A stretch of DNA of 64,000 nt, taken from contig NZ_BDQK01000005.1 of NCBI RefSeq assembly GCF_003864295.1, forward strand, positions 62,001 through 126,000, in the 5' to 3' direction. Below are positions 27,501 to 37,596 of the stretch, in pieces. This stretch comes from Aphanothece sacrum FPU1 (GTDB taxonomy: Bacteria; Cyanobacteriota; Cyanobacteriia; Cyanobacteriales; Microcystaceae). The translations under genes and the position numbers were made by a program. Numbering within the stretch: the first letter of the stretch is position 1; each line of letters begins with the position of its first letter. Below the pieces are notes generated by a model. That model was not told the DNA's origin. It made no database searches and was given only the letters and a program-made list of their open reading frames with translations.

Positions 27501-28643
27501 TTAAAAAGAATAAATTTTCCCATTTTCGACCTTCATAATTTGAGCAGCATCTAACCATTGAGAATCAAAAGAATGTAAATAAGTTGTTGTAATTAAAGTC
27601 TGAAATCGTCCTTTAATAACCTCTAATAATTGATTTTGTCGATTAGGGTCAAGTTCTGCCAAAACATCATCTAATAATAATAAAGGAGGTTCTCCGATCA
27701 CATCTTCAATTAACTGTAATTCTGCCAATTTTAACGCCAAGACTAAAGTTCTTTGTTGTCCTTGAGAACCATAAGATTTAGCAGGAGTCTTATTAATATT
27801 AAACTCTACATCATCCCGATGAGGCCCTACAACCGTAGTACCTAATTGTTGTTCAACTATGCGACGTTGTTCAATCTTTTCTAGAAATGCTTGTTGAACC
27901 TCTATTATTTCATCACTATTGACAATAACATTAGGTAAATAGTTAATCTCTATAATTTCCGTACCTCCACTAATATTTGTATGCCAATTTTGTGCTAAAG
28001 GAGTTAATCTTTCAATAACTCTATTCCGTCTTCTTATGACCCGTGAACCAGTTTCTGCTAATTGTTTATCCCATAACTTTAATTGAGATATTTCAGGAGA
28101 TAAATTAGGAGTTTTCTCTGGGACATGATTGTTTTTCCCCATAGCTTTTAATAAAGCATTACGTTGACGTAAAACCTGATAATATTCGTGCAAAATATGA
28201 GCATAAACTGGTTCTAATTGAACTAAAAGAGTATCCAACCAATTACGACGAATATCAGGAGAACCCCGCACTAAATCTAAATCTAAACAAGAAAATTCTA
28301 CTGCATTTAAGTGGCCTAAAAAGTCTAAATGACGACGCAAATTTTCATGATTTAACATTAAACTACGTCGTCCAGGAGAACGTAAAGTAATCCCTAAATC
28401 AGACTTACCATAAGTCCGTTCAATGGTTGCTATAATTTGTCCCGTTGTTGACCCTTCTAAAATGAGATCATGATCGCGATTAGTGCGATGACTTTTGAGA
28501 GTTGCTAATAATTCTATAGCTTCAAGTAAATTTGATTTGCCTTGAGCATTATTCCCCAATAAAATTGTTTTTTTGGTTGAAAATTCAACCCATTGTTCTC
28601 GATAATTACGAAAAGCATATAGATGAATATTTTTGAGATACAT
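27501..28643 (-). CDS. recF: DNA replication and repair protein RecF
   Basis: 380 residues. Walker A LLGNNAQGKSNLLEAI (near 30-45), signature region SYGSQGQQRTLVLALKLAEL, Walker B LLLLDDVLAELDPNRQ. RecF is an SMC-like ATPase that, with RecOR, loads RecA at gapped DNA. Full length. It lies 11 nt downstream of sppA on the same strand; no dnaA or gyrB is adjacent. Confidence 0.96.
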   Translation of the reverse strand: MYLKNIHLYAFRNYREQWVEFSTKKTILLGNNAQGKSNLLEAIELLATLKSHRTNRDHDLILEGSTTGQIIATIERTYGKSDLGITLRSPGRRSLMLNHENLRRHLDFLGHLNAVEFSCLDLDLVRGSPDIRRNWLDTLLVQLEPVYAHILHEYYQVLRQRNALLKAMGKNNHVPEKTPNLSPEISQLKLWDKQLAETGSRVIRRRNRVIERLTPLAQNWHTNISGGTEIIEINYLPNVIVNSDEIIEVQQAFLEKIEQRRIVEQQLGTTVVGPHRDDVEFNINKTPAKSYGSQGQQRTLVLALKLAELQLIEDVIGEPPLLLLDDVLAELDPNRQNQLLEVIKGRFQTLITTTYLHSFDSQWLDAAQIMKVENGKIYSF

Positions 28644-28654
28644 TGTTAATTATT

Positions 28655-30442
28655 CTATTTGAAGGTAAAATTAAAAGGAAGACGGGAATAAATACCTTTA
28701 GGATCATTGAAAGTAGTTAATTCAGATAATTGAGTTTTAATCTTGATAAATTCTTGAGTTAATGGATCAATTGTAACCGAATTATTAACTTCATCATCAA
28801 GGGATTTTCTGAATAATAATTGAGTTAATCCCTGTGGAGTTGGATACTGTTGAAGTTCCCAATTGTTGCCTAAATTAGTTTGAGCAGATGTATATTTAAT
28901 TGCTTCATTTAACCCCCCAATAGTATCAACTAAGCCAATATTTTTGGCATCTTCTCCTGACCAAACCCTACCTTGAGCAATAGCTGCTACTTTAGCTTTG
29001 GGTAAATGACGAGATTGAGAAACCTTGCTTAAAAATAGGTCATAAATTTGATTAACATAAGTTTGATAAATTGCTAATTCTTGTGCCGTTTTAGGACGGG
29101 TTGCTGTTCCTAAATCAGCTAGTTTGGCCGTTTTCACTGAATCCCAAGTAATGCCATTATTATTAGCAATTTCTTGGATATTAAATAACATTCCAAATAC
29201 TCCAATTGATCCGGTTATGGTATTAGATTCAGCAAAAATATGTTGTCCTCCTGTTGCTATCCAATATCCCCCAGAAGCGGCAACATTACCCATAGAAATT
29301 ATCACAGGTTTTTGATCACGAATTAGTTGAATTTCCCGTAAAATAATATCAGATGCTGTGGCACTTCCCCCAGGACTATTAATACGAATAACCACTGCTT
29401 TAACCTTTTCATCTTGTCGAATTCTTCGTAAAAGTCTAGTAAAACGACTTGCTCCCACTTCTTCTCTGGTTCCTTGGCCATCAACAATGGTTCCGTCTAA
29501 ATAAACAACAGCAATTTTATTATTAGAGGATTTTTTCGGAACAGCTAATACAGAAACATCTGAATAATTAGCTAAAGAAATTTGAGAAAAAGAGTCTTCT
29601 TTACTATCTGTTAAATTTTTTAATTTAGTTAGGACTTGATCTCGATAAGCTACCTCATCTATTAATTTCATTTTTTGTGCTTCTTGGGCGTTTAAAAATC
29701 CTTTATTATCAGCAATTTCTTGTAAATTTTGAGGGGATAATTGACGACTTTTTCCCACTGTGGTTAAAAAATTTCCCCAAATATTATCAAATAAAACTTG
29801 TAATTGTTCACGATTTTCAGTGCTTAGATTTTCTCTAATAAAGGGTTCAACTGCTGATTTATAATTACCAACTCTGACGACTTGTACCCCAATACCATAC
29901 TTTTCTAAGGCCTTTGTCCAAAATAAAGGTTGTGTTCCCAACCCATTCATTTCTATGGAACCCATGGGATTAAGAATTAACGTATCTGCAACAGAATTGA
30001 GATAATATTCTGGTTCACTGAAAGACTCATCATAAGCAATAATTTTTTTACCGGTTTTTTTGAATTTTGTTAAAGCTTCTCTAATTTCTGTTAAGGTAGC
30101 ATAACCATTGACTCCACTGCCTTCACTTCCATCAATAAATATGCCAACAATACGATCATCTTGACTTGCTTTTTCAATATTTTGTATAACATTTCGCAGA
30201 GAAATAATAGATTTATCTTCATCTGATAAAATGTCTCTTAAAGTTATAGGAGGTTCTGTATCCTGAATTTGAATTGATAAGTCAAAAACAAGAATAGATT
30301 TGTCTTTAACGGTGGGACTGCGATCAACAGACGTGAAAGCCATTAACATAATGACCAGTCCACTAGCTCCTAGTGTAACAAACAAAAATAAACCCGTTAA
30401 GGTTCCAATTAAACTGGCCAAGGTTTGTTTAAAAAAATTCAT
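28655..30442 (-). CDS. sppA: Signal peptide peptidase SppA (protease IV), long form
   Basis: 595 residues with tandem S49 halves, as in the 67-kDa class. One N-terminal membrane span (LIGTLTGLFLFVTLGASGLVIML). The general base Lys lies in VVRVGNYKSAVEPF in the first half; the nucleophile Ser in NVAASGGYWIAT in the second. It degrades cleaved signal peptides; cyanobacterial SppA1 is also linked to light-harvesting antenna turnover. It is followed by recF after 11 nt. Confidence 0.93.
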   Translation of the reverse strand: MNFFKQTLASLIGTLTGLFLFVTLGASGLVIMLMAFTSVDRSPTVKDKSILVFDLSIQIQDTEPPITLRDILSDEDKSIISLRNVIQNIEKASQDDRIVGIFIDGSEGSGVNGYATLTEIREALTKFKKTGKKIIAYDESFSEPEYYLNSVADTLILNPMGSIEMNGLGTQPLFWTKALEKYGIGVQVVRVGNYKSAVEPFIRENLSTENREQLQVLFDNIWGNFLTTVGKSRQLSPQNLQEIADNKGFLNAQEAQKMKLIDEVAYRDQVLTKLKNLTDSKEDSFSQISLANYSDVSVLAVPKKSSNNKIAVVYLDGTIVDGQGTREEVGASRFTRLLRRIRQDEKVKAVVIRINSPGGSATASDIILREIQLIRDQKPVIISMGNVAASGGYWIATGGQHIFAESNTITGSIGVFGMLFNIQEIANNNGITWDSVKTAKLADLGTATRPKTAQELAIYQTYVNQIYDLFLSKVSQSRHLPKAKVAAIAQGRVWSGEDAKNIGLVDTIGGLNEAIKYTSAQTNLGNNWELQQYPTPQGLTQLLFRKSLDDEVNNSVTIDPLTQEFIKIKTQLSELTTFNDPKGIYSRLPFNFTFK

Positions 30443-30709
30443 ATTTGACTTAACAATAGAGAGATTCTTTTATCTTAACTCTAATCCCACAGTTAAAGAG
30501 TTGAAAGTAGTGATCGTTTTCTTGAAACCCCATTATAATAATAAAGAAAAGCTAAAATTTGGAGGGTAAAACCTAATTTTGAACTAGGGGTTAATCTTTA
30601 ATATTTCTTTGGGATTATTTGTGATTCATTTTCAAGAGTGTTAACTAATATAGGTACAGGATACGATAAAAACTTCTCTCATGCTCACACCTATCAAAAA
30701 GGTTATCTT

Positions 30710-32668
30710 ATGAAAATTAATTGGCATATATCTCTGATTGTCTTAGGTATGCTCTTTCCAGCTACAATGGTTATAGCTCAAGATACATCCCCTTCTTGGG
30801 AAAAATTGGAACATCAAGTTGGAAAGTTAGATAATACCTCCTCAAATCTCACAGATATCAATTCTAAATTGTTTACTATACCCGAAGATTTGGACACAGG
30901 ATGGATAGCTGAAAAACCTATAAAGACTGATGTCCAAGGATCACAATCTTCCAATTCTCAGACAATTTCTCCAGACAAAAAGACACCAGAAACTCAGGCA
31001 ACTTCTACGGATAAACCTACTGCTATTAATAGTTGTCAGCAACCTTTTGAGCTTGGTGAAACAGAAAAACCCTCTCAACTTTCAGTAACACTTGTAGCAG
31101 AGAAAACTCAACCTGTTGCTACACCAACACGATTCACTCACCCAGCAAAAGAACCCTCTCCCTCTCAACCTGAAACGCAAGTTAGTCAAACTGTAGCACA
31201 AAAGCCACAAAAGCCACAAAAATCAGAATCTCCTGAAGAAATTACCCGATATTATACCCTTGCTAAAGCTGATCATTTACATCGTTGTGGTGATACTGCA
31301 ATGGCAGAAAAGTTGTATCGAGAGGTGAAAAAACCCTTTACAACGGAAACACAAATTAATCGAGAAACCATTGGCCAACCAGTTTATGAACCTACCGAAC
31401 TTGCACCGGGTGGAGGAGTTTATTGGAGATTGTATCAAGAAAGTTTGCAAGAAAATGCGGTTTATAAAAGTAAACGATTGACTGCTTTAAAACTATTAAC
31501 AGAACAATATCCTGAATTTATTCCTGGACATATTCAATATGCGGAAGTTCTTAAAGTAGATAAACAACCTCAAGAGTCGTTAACCGTATTAGATAAAGCT
31601 TTTGGTTTGTACCCTAATGAAGTTCCTTTAGTCGAAGCTAAAATTAAGGCAGATCAAGATTCAGAAAATTGGTTAACAGCGTCTTTAACTGCTCGTCAAT
31701 TTGCCTTATTTAACCCCGATCATTTCCGAGCAGCAGAATTTAAGAAAATCGCTGATGATGATTTAGCTCGTTATCAAAGTGACTTGCAAAACAAAATGGC
31801 TTGGAGTACGGTAGGAAATGTAGTTTTAGGTGGCGTTGGGGCCGCAGTAACAGGTAATGTTTTAGCTCCTCTTTCTTCACTGCAAACTGCTTTTTTACTC
31901 ATGCAAGGAGAATCAGCTATGGGCAACAATTTTAGTAATGAATTAAAAGAAAAATTAACCATTGTTGATGATCCAGAAGTGGTTGCATATGTCAATGAAA
32001 TTGGACAAAAATTAGCCTCGGTGGCCGGAAGAAATGAATTTAAATATGAATTCTTCATCGTCAAAGATGAGAGTCTAAATGCTTTTGCATTGCCTGGAGG
32101 TAAAGTATTTATTAATGCGGGAGCGATCGCTAAAACAAATTCAGAAGCTGAATTAGCTGGATTATTGGCCCACGAATTATCTCACGCGGTTTTATCTCAT
32201 GGATTCCAACAGATGACTCAAGGGGGATTAACTAAGGGAATTGCCGAATTTATCCCCTATGCAGGAGGATTAGCGGGGAATTTACTCACCCTTAATTATA
32301 GTCGAGATATGGAAGAACAGGCTGATTTATTTGGTACCAGGTTATTGGTTGCAAGTGGATATGCGTCTGATGGGGTGCGTAATTTGATGGTGACAATGGA
32401 AAAAGAAAACAAAGATAACCCTCCAGCTTGGTTATCAACTCACCCAGAAACTAGCGATCGCGTTAAATATCTTGAGGAAATAATCGTCAAAAATAATTTC
32501 AATCGTTACACTTATGAAGGGGTAGAAAGACATCAAGAAATTCGGGAAAAAGTTGCTGAAATGTTAGCTGCTTACAAAGCGGAAAAAGAAGGCAAAAATC
32601 CAGAAAGTAAGACAGACAAAAAGAAACCTACTTCACCTCAAACTGAAGTGAAACCCGCAACTAATTAA
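30710..32668 (+). CDS. M48 family metalloprotease with TPR-like N-terminal half
   Basis: About 652 residues. Signal peptide at the N-terminus (ISLIVLGMLFPATMVIAQ), a low-complexity Pro/Gln/Thr region to about 195, and TPR-like helices (LDKAFGLYPNEVPLVEAKI). The zinc peptidase domain (from about 400) has HELSHAVLSHG, and a downstream Glu in DMEEQADLFG. It resembles BepA/YfgC-type periplasmic proteases of outer-membrane quality control. The ATG at 30710 has AAAGG upstream and creates the signal peptide; the frame is open to 30638. Confidence 0.87.
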   Translation: MKINWHISLIVLGMLFPATMVIAQDTSPSWEKLEHQVGKLDNTSSNLTDINSKLFTIPEDLDTGWIAEKPIKTDVQGSQSSNSQTISPDKKTPETQATSTDKPTAINSCQQPFELGETEKPSQLSVTLVAEKTQPVATPTRFTHPAKEPSPSQPETQVSQTVAQKPQKPQKSESPEEITRYYTLAKADHLHRCGDTAMAEKLYREVKKPFTTETQINRETIGQPVYEPTELAPGGGVYWRLYQESLQENAVYKSKRLTALKLLTEQYPEFIPGHIQYAEVLKVDKQPQESLTVLDKAFGLYPNEVPLVEAKIKADQDSENWLTASLTARQFALFNPDHFRAAEFKKIADDDLARYQSDLQNKMAWSTVGNVVLGGVGAAVTGNVLAPLSSLQTAFLLMQGESAMGNNFSNELKEKLTIVDDPEVVAYVNEIGQKLASVAGRNEFKYEFFIVKDESLNAFALPGGKVFINAGAIAKTNSEAELAGLLAHELSHAVLSHGFQQMTQGGLTKGIAEFIPYAGGLAGNLLTLNYSRDMEEQADLFGTRLLVASGYASDGVRNLMVTMEKENKDNPPAWLSTHPETSDRVKYLEEIIVKNNFNRYTYEGVERHQEIREKVAEMLAAYKAEKEGKNPESKTDKKKPTSPQTEVKPATN

Positions 32669-32670
32669 TT

Positions 32671-32816
32671 AATGTAGGGTGGGTATTACCCACCTTCTTC
32701 TTCTTCTGTTGGTAATAAAGGTTCAATAAATAGGGTCTAAACTTAAGTAGAATGGGCAAGGCACAGTATCAAAATTTTGTTAGAATGACCAAGGTTTCTA
32801 ATGCCTTGCACCTACA
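32671..32816. repeat. Two short inverted-repeat elements
   Basis: GTAGGGTGGGTA followed by TACCCACC lies at about 32673-32693. A second element runs from GTAGAATGGGCAAGGCA to TGCCTTGCACCTAC at about 32750-32816. Both share GTAG...CTAC ends with the other repeats of the window. Confidence 0.5.
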
Positions 32817-32907
32817 CAAACAAAACAGTATTTACCTTAGATTTAGCATAAATTAAAAAAAATGTGCTATAATCACAAAAAAATGTACATCGCATTGAGT
32901 CGTGCAT

Positions 32908-34521
32908 ATGAGCAATCAACCAGACCGCATTATCATCTTTGATACTACCCTACGAGATGGGGAACAGTCCCCTGGAGCTAGTCTAACGGTTGAAGAAAAA
33001 CTTACCATTGCTCGCGCGCTCGCACGACTTGGAGTTGATATCATAGAAGCAGGATTTCCTTATTCAAGTCCTGGAGATTTTGAAGCTGTTCAGAAAATTG
33101 CTACTACTATCGGTACCCAAACAGGCCCCAGAATTTGTGGTTTGGCCAGAGCAACAAGGAATGACATCAAAGCTGCCGCAGAAGCCCTAAAACCTGCCTT
33201 TAAATCCCGGATACATACCTTTTTAGCTACCTCAGATATTCACCTCCAACACAAACTCAAAAAGACCAGACAAGAAGTCTTACAAATTGTGCCAGAAATG
33301 GTCGCTTATGCTAAATCTTTCGTGGAAGATGTAGAATTTTCCCCCGAAGATGCAGGCCGCAGTGATCCCGAATTTTTGTATCAAGTCCTAGAAAAAGCGA
33401 TCGCGGCTGGAGCAACAACTGTTAATATACCTGATACAGTTGGTTATACCACCCCTGGAGAATTTGGAGCCTTAATTAAGGGAATTAAAGATAATGTCCC
33501 CAATATTGACCAAGCTATCATCTCAGTTCACGGTCACGATGATTTAGGCTTAGCTGTGGCTAATTTCCTCGAAGCCGTCAAAAATGGAGCCAGACAACTA
33601 GAATGTACCATTAATGGTATCGGAGAACGGGCCGGCAATGCTGCCCTAGAAGAATTAGTGATGGCTCTTCATGTGCGTCGTCAATATTTTAACCCCTTCT
33701 TGGGACGACCTGCCGAGTCAACAGAACCTCTGACCAATATTAACACCAAGGAAATCTACAAAACCTCCCGTCTGGTGTCTAATTTGACAGGAATGATGGT
33801 ACAACCTAATAAGGCTATTGTAGGGGCGAATGCCTTTGCTCATGAATCAGGAATACACCAAGATGGGGTACTGAAAAATAAGTTAACCTATGAGATTATG
33901 GATGCAGAGTCCATCGGCTTAAACAATAATCTCATTGTCTTGGGTAAATTGTCGGGCCGCAATGCTTTTCGTAGTCGATTAAAAGAATTAGGCTTTGAAT
34001 TGTCAGATACGGACTTAAATAACGCTTTTTTGCGGTTTAAAGACGTTGCTGACAAAAAGAAAGACATCACTGACTGGGACTTAGAAGCGATTGTTAACGA
34101 TGAGATTCAAAAAGCACCAGAATTGTTCCGTTTAGAATTAGTTCAGGTGTCTTGTGGTGATCATGCTCGTCCCACTGCGACTGTTACCCTACGGACTCCC
34201 GACGGGCAAGAATTAACCGATGCGGCTATTGGTACAGGGCCCGTTGATGCTGTATATAAGGCGATCAATCGGGTGGTGAATGTTCCTAATGAGTTAATTG
34301 AATTTTCGGTTAATGCGGTAACTGCTGGTATTGATGCGATGGGAGAAGTAACCATTCGCTTGCGTCATGAAGACAGGATTTATTGGGGATATGCGGCTAA
34401 TACGGATATTATTGTCGCATCGGCCTGTGCTTATATTAGCGCGTTAAATCGTCTTTATGGATCGATTCAAGAACGAGCAAGTACCTATCTTCCTGAAGTG
34501 GTTTTGACCTCTCAAGGCTAA
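32908..34521 (+). CDS. leuA: 2-isopropylmalate synthase
   Basis: 537 residues. LeuA condenses acetyl-CoA and 2-oxoisovalerate, the first committed step to leucine. The catalytic barrel starts with [19 protein letters not shown]; metal ligands are in SVHGHDDLG, and [11 protein letters not shown] follows. The C-terminal regulatory domain for leucine feedback is present ([28 protein letters not shown]). The ATG at 32908 is chosen over a GTG two codons upstream. Full length. Confidence 0.97.
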   Translation: MSNQPDRIIIFDTTLRDGEQSPGASLTVEEKLTIARALARLGVDIIEAGFPYSSPGDFEAVQKIATTIGTQTGPRICGLARATRNDIKAAAEALKPAFKSRIHTFLATSDIHLQHKLKKTRQEVLQIVPEMVAYAKSFVEDVEFSPEDAGRSDPEFLYQVLEKAIAAGATTVNIPDTVGYTTPGEFGALIKGIKDNVPNIDQAIISVHGHDDLGLAVANFLEAVKNGARQLECTINGIGERAGNAALEELVMALHVRRQYFNPFLGRPAESTEPLTNINTKEIYKTSRLVSNLTGMMVQPNKAIVGANAFAHESGIHQDGVLKNKLTYEIMDAESIGLNNNLIVLGKLSGRNAFRSRLKELGFELSDTDLNNAFLRFKDVADKKKDITDWDLEAIVNDEIQKAPELFRLELVQVSCGDHARPTATVTLRTPDGQELTDAAIGTGPVDAVYKAINRVVNVPNELIEFSVNAVTAGIDAMGEVTIRLRHEDRIYWGYAANTDIIVASACAYISALNRLYGSIQERASTYLPEVVLTSQG

Positions 34522-34543
34522 CATTTAGCCCTCTGATAATTTG

Positions 34544-34605
34544 CAGGGGGTCAACTATTTGTAGGGGTCAACTATTGGTAGGGGTCAACGGCCGTTGACC
34601 CCTAC
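34544..34605. repeat. GTAGGGGTCAAC palindrome with two partial copies
   Basis: A perfect 28-bp palindrome at 34578-34605 (left half GTAGGGGTCAACGG) is preceded by two truncated copies of its left half. It lies just after leuA and could act as a terminator hairpin. Confidence 0.75.
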
Positions 34606-34683
34606 TTTTTTGGTCAATCTTAAGTTAAAATTAAGTTTTGTTACTTTTTTACTCGAACTCTTAATAGTGTTTCAATAAATCTG

Positions 34684-35139
34684 ATGAAGTCTGACTTAAA
34701 AAGCGCATTTTGGTTATCCCTGGTAGGAACATTAAGTTTTTCTCTACCTCTCAATGCCAATTCTAATGGTAATCTAACCGTTGAAATTGTTGGTTTAGCC
34801 AATCGTAACGGACAAGTGTGTTTAAATTTATTTGCCAGTGGTCGGGGGTTTCCTGATAAAAGGGAAAATGCCGTCCAAGGTCAATGTATAAAAATCACAG
34901 ATAGTCCCTTGCGCTTCACCTTTACTAACTTGCCGCCGAAAACCTATGCCGTCGCCGTTTTTTGGGATGATAACGGTGATCGTCAACTTAATCGCAATTT
35001 TTTAGGAATTCCTACCGAAAAATTTGGCTTCTCCAGTAACCCCGTTATTCGTGGCGGCCCCCCTAAATTTCAAGAATCTGCGGTAGTAGTGATTGGCCCT
35101 AATACTAATATTCAAATTCAATTACAGTCTGTAATTTAA
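34684..35139 (+). CDS. DUF2141 secreted protein
   Basis: 151 residues with an N-terminal signal peptide (FWLSLVGTLSFSLPLNA). The DUF2141 domain follows: LTVEIVGLANRNGQVCLNLF, YAVAVFWDDNGDRQLNRNF and LGIPTEKFGFSSN. Predicted periplasmic beta-rich protein; function unknown. It lies 95 bp upstream of petJ on the same strand. Confidence 0.85.
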   Translation: MKSDLKSAFWLSLVGTLSFSLPLNANSNGNLTVEIVGLANRNGQVCLNLFASGRGFPDKRENAVQGQCIKITDSPLRFTFTNLPPKTYAVAVFWDDNGDRQLNRNFLGIPTEKFGFSSNPVIRGGPPKFQESAVVVIGPNTNIQIQLQSVI

Positions 35140-35234
35140 TCTCAAAAGAAGTTTGACAAGCTGTCTTTTGACGAGATCAGAGGTTATAGGGAAGATAAAG
35201 GATGGATTGAGAATTCCCTCAACAGGAGAACACT

Positions 35235-35558
35235 ATGAAAAGACTATTATCCGCGATTTTACTCGTTGTTGCTTTCTTTTGTATCAGCTTTACTCCTCCG
35301 GCTTTAGCTGATGGAGGAACCATTTTTAGTGCTAAATGCGCCCAATGTCATTTGGGAGGGAAAAATTTAGTTAATCCCGCTAAAACCCTCTCAAAAGCCG
35401 ATTTAGACAAGTATGGTTATGATCTTAAGGCTATTATCGGTCAAGTAACCAATGGCAAAGGAGCAATGCCAGCTTTTGGCAAACTCTTAAAACCAGAACA
35501 AATTGAAGAAGTAGCGGCTTATGTTTTAGCTCAAGCTGATAAAAGCTGGGCTAAATAA
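35235..35558 (+). CDS. petJ: Cytochrome c6
   Basis: 107 residues. A signal peptide ([22 protein letters not shown]) directs it to the thylakoid lumen. Haem-binding CAQCH is in [12 protein letters not shown], and the axial Met is in [10 protein letters not shown]. It carries electrons from cytochrome b6f to photosystem I or the terminal oxidase. AGGAG lies upstream of the ATG and a strong hairpin follows the stop. Confidence 0.96.
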   Translation: MKRLLSAILLVVAFFCISFTPPALADGGTIFSAKCAQCHLGGKNLVNPAKTLSKADLDKYGYDLKAIIGQVTNGKGAMPAFGKLLKPEQIEEVAAYVLAQADKSWAK

Positions 35559-35608
35559 TCTAGGTTCACCAAATGCTGACATCTTGAAAGATGCAGCTAC
35601 CAAAACAA

Positions 35609-35637
35609 AGCCCGCCTTCGCGGGCTTATTTATTTGT
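35609..35637. terminator. Terminator between petJ and DUF427
   Basis: AAGCCCGC and GCGGGCTT form a GC-rich stem followed by TATTTATTT. It lies between convergent genes and probably serves both. Confidence 0.8.
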
Positions 35638-35639
35638 AA

Positions 35640-35924
35640 TTAATCTTCAACTTTTACACCACGCCAAAAAGCCACATAACCTTCAATTTCTTTGGCTTTT
35701 TCCTTAGCAGTCGGATAGTACCAAGCAGCATCTTTATTCACTTGTCCATCAACCTCAATGCTGTAGTAACTAGCTACACCTTTCCAAGAACAAGTAGTGT
35801 GAGTATCACTTTCTTGGAAATACTCTTTGTTAATGGAATCTGCCGGAAAATAGTGATTTCTTTCCACAATTACAGTATTGTCGCTTTGGGCTAAAACAGT
35901 CCCGTTCCAAATTGCTTTTGCCAT
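35640..35924 (-). CDS. DUF427 family protein
   Basis: 94 residues with the family core: KAIWNGTVLAQSDNTVIVE, then HYFPADSINKEYF, TTCSWKGVASYYSI and AAWYYPTAKEKAKEIEGYVAFW. Function unknown; a small beta-rich cytoplasmic protein. Convergent with petJ. Confidence 0.88.
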   Translation of the reverse strand: MAKAIWNGTVLAQSDNTVIVERNHYFPADSINKEYFQESDTHTTCSWKGVASYYSIEVDGQVNKDAAWYYPTAKEKAKEIEGYVAFWRGVKVED

Positions 35925-36040
35925 AATCGCATTTTACCTAAAAAAACTTAACAATATTAATTTCTTCTCACAATTCTAAGCTATTTTGTGTAACAAATTG
36001 TAAAATGTGAAAAGTGAATTAAAAATAAGGTGTTAAATCT

Positions 36041-36303
36041 ATGTTATTGCGGCCTGAACAACGGGAAAAACTAGATCCCAGCAATGATCAAGATTTTTAT
36101 GCTTTTCCTCGTTTTGTCACTCATGTTGATGAAGGATTTATTGAACAATTAACTAATCTTTATCGAGAACGTCTACAAAAAAACACCCGTATATTAGACT
36201 TAATGAGTAGTTGGGTATCTCATCTTCCTGATGAGGTAAAATTTGCTCATGTGGAAGGCCATGGGATGAATCAAGAAGAGTTAGCCAAAAAACCCGCCCC
36301 TAC
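36041..36303 (+). pseudogene. Truncated SAM methyltransferase-like gene
   Basis: The first ~84 residues match the N-terminus of a cyanobacterial class I methyltransferase family: FYAFPRFVTHVDEGFI, ILDLMSSWVSHLP, HVEGHGMNQEELAK. The homology then ends exactly where AAACCCGCCCCTAC, the end of a palindromic repeat, begins (36290-36303). The frame continues with unrelated residues to a stop at 36370. The SAM fold is incomplete, so this is a pseudogene. Confidence 0.75.
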
Positions 36304-36373
36304 CACTTCTGACTGCGAGCGAAGCGATAAAATGCTAGACTCGATCTTGCTTATTTGCTTAAGTTGTTGACCA

Positions 36374-37510
36374 ATGAAAAAGCTTTCCCTGGGGCCACTC
36401 TTTAACCGCTTAGGAATTTGGTGTTTTCCCCTTGTTTCTGTTAGCGTCTTACCATTTATTTTGACCTATGGACAATTTTGGGACTCATCGGGAGACCAAG
36501 GGTCAAAAGCTCCTCCATTGCCTCCCTTAAGTCAACTTCCTTCGACTTCTGTTCCTCCTGTTCCCCTTAATGTTTCCTCTACCCTATTACAAAAACCTCG
36601 TCCTAAACTTCAAGATCCTCAACCATCTAAACTTCAAAATCATGAGGACTTAGCTCCCCAAAAAACGGCGGATAAACCCAAGAAAGCCCCTTTCACCGCA
36701 AAAACTTCATCAAAACCCTCTACTGTAGCTCCTAGCCGACCTAAACCCCTACAGAAGTCTATTTCACCCGCCCCTCCTAATTATCAACCCCCTCCCTTAG
36801 AAATTCGGGTCGCTATTTTACGAGATGAAGCAGTAACCACTATTGGTACTTCTGGACAAGCGATCATTACCGATAGAAATGGGAAACAGTTACAGGTGCT
36901 TTCAGGAAATCAAGGGTTATCAGTACAACCTAACGGTACATCCCTTTCTTTAGAAAATGCCTCTTTACCTGGAGTTGTCTGGATACAACCGACTCAAGGC
37001 AGTTTAGTCTATGTTGGCGATCGCTGGTATCGAGGGAAGATTTTATTGGTTTCTCAGGGTAATAGCCTATTAGCGGTTAATTATGTAGATTTAGAACATT
37101 ATTTGTATAGTGTGGTGGGTAGTGAGATGCACGCTAATGCACCCACTGAAGCTCTCAAAGCTCAGGCGATCGCGGCTCGTTCTTATGCATTGGTTCACAT
37201 GATCCGACCTGCAAGTTCTTGGTATGATTTAGGGAATACCCAACGTTGGCAAGTGTATAAAGGATTAAAAAGCGAATATAATACGGGTCATCATGCTGTT
37301 GGTGAAACGGCTGGACAAATCCTCAGTCATGGCGGTGGTGTGGTAGAATCCCTTTATGCTTCGACGGATGACATTGTGGCCAGCGCACATGGGGGCAGAG
37401 GTATGAGTCAAACGGGAGCTTATGAATTAGCCAAACAAGGCTATGATTATCAACAAATTCTCGATCACTATTATCCAGGGGTAGGACTCGCTAGATTGAT
37501 TTTAAATTAA
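36374..37510 (+). CDS. SpoIID/LytB domain protein
   Basis: 378 residues. N-terminal membrane segment or signal (LGIWCFPLVSVSVLPFILTYG), a long Pro/Lys-rich linker (about 35-140), then the SpoIID/LytB domain: LEHYLYSVVGSEMHANAPTEALKAQAIAARSYALVH and TAGQILSHGGGVVESLYASTDD, with AHGGRGMSQTGAYELAKQGYDY near the end. The family enhances or performs peptidoglycan glycan cleavage. It is envelope-located. Confidence 0.88.
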   Translation: MKKLSLGPLFNRLGIWCFPLVSVSVLPFILTYGQFWDSSGDQGSKAPPLPPLSQLPSTSVPPVPLNVSSTLLQKPRPKLQDPQPSKLQNHEDLAPQKTADKPKKAPFTAKTSSKPSTVAPSRPKPLQKSISPAPPNYQPPPLEIRVAILRDEAVTTIGTSGQAIITDRNGKQLQVLSGNQGLSVQPNGTSLSLENASLPGVVWIQPTQGSLVYVGDRWYRGKILLVSQGNSLLAVNYVDLEHYLYSVVGSEMHANAPTEALKAQAIAARSYALVHMIRPASSWYDLGNTQRWQVYKGLKSEYNTGHHAVGETAGQILSHGGGVVESLYASTDDIVASAHGGRGMSQTGAYELAKQGYDYQQILDHYYPGVGLARLILN

Positions 37511-37525
37511 TCATTTGAACTTCCG

Positions 37526-37588
37526 TAGGGGCGGGTTTGGCACCAAATTTCCCTATTATACAAGTATGCTAGATAAACCCGCCCCTAC
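37526..37588. repeat. GTAGGGGCGGGTTT-type inverted repeat
   Basis: GTAGGGGCGGGTTT at the left and AAACCCGCCCCTAC at the right bound a 35-bp AT-rich centre between the SpoIID gene and mutL. Confidence 0.8.
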
Positions 37589-37596
37589 ATTCAAAA

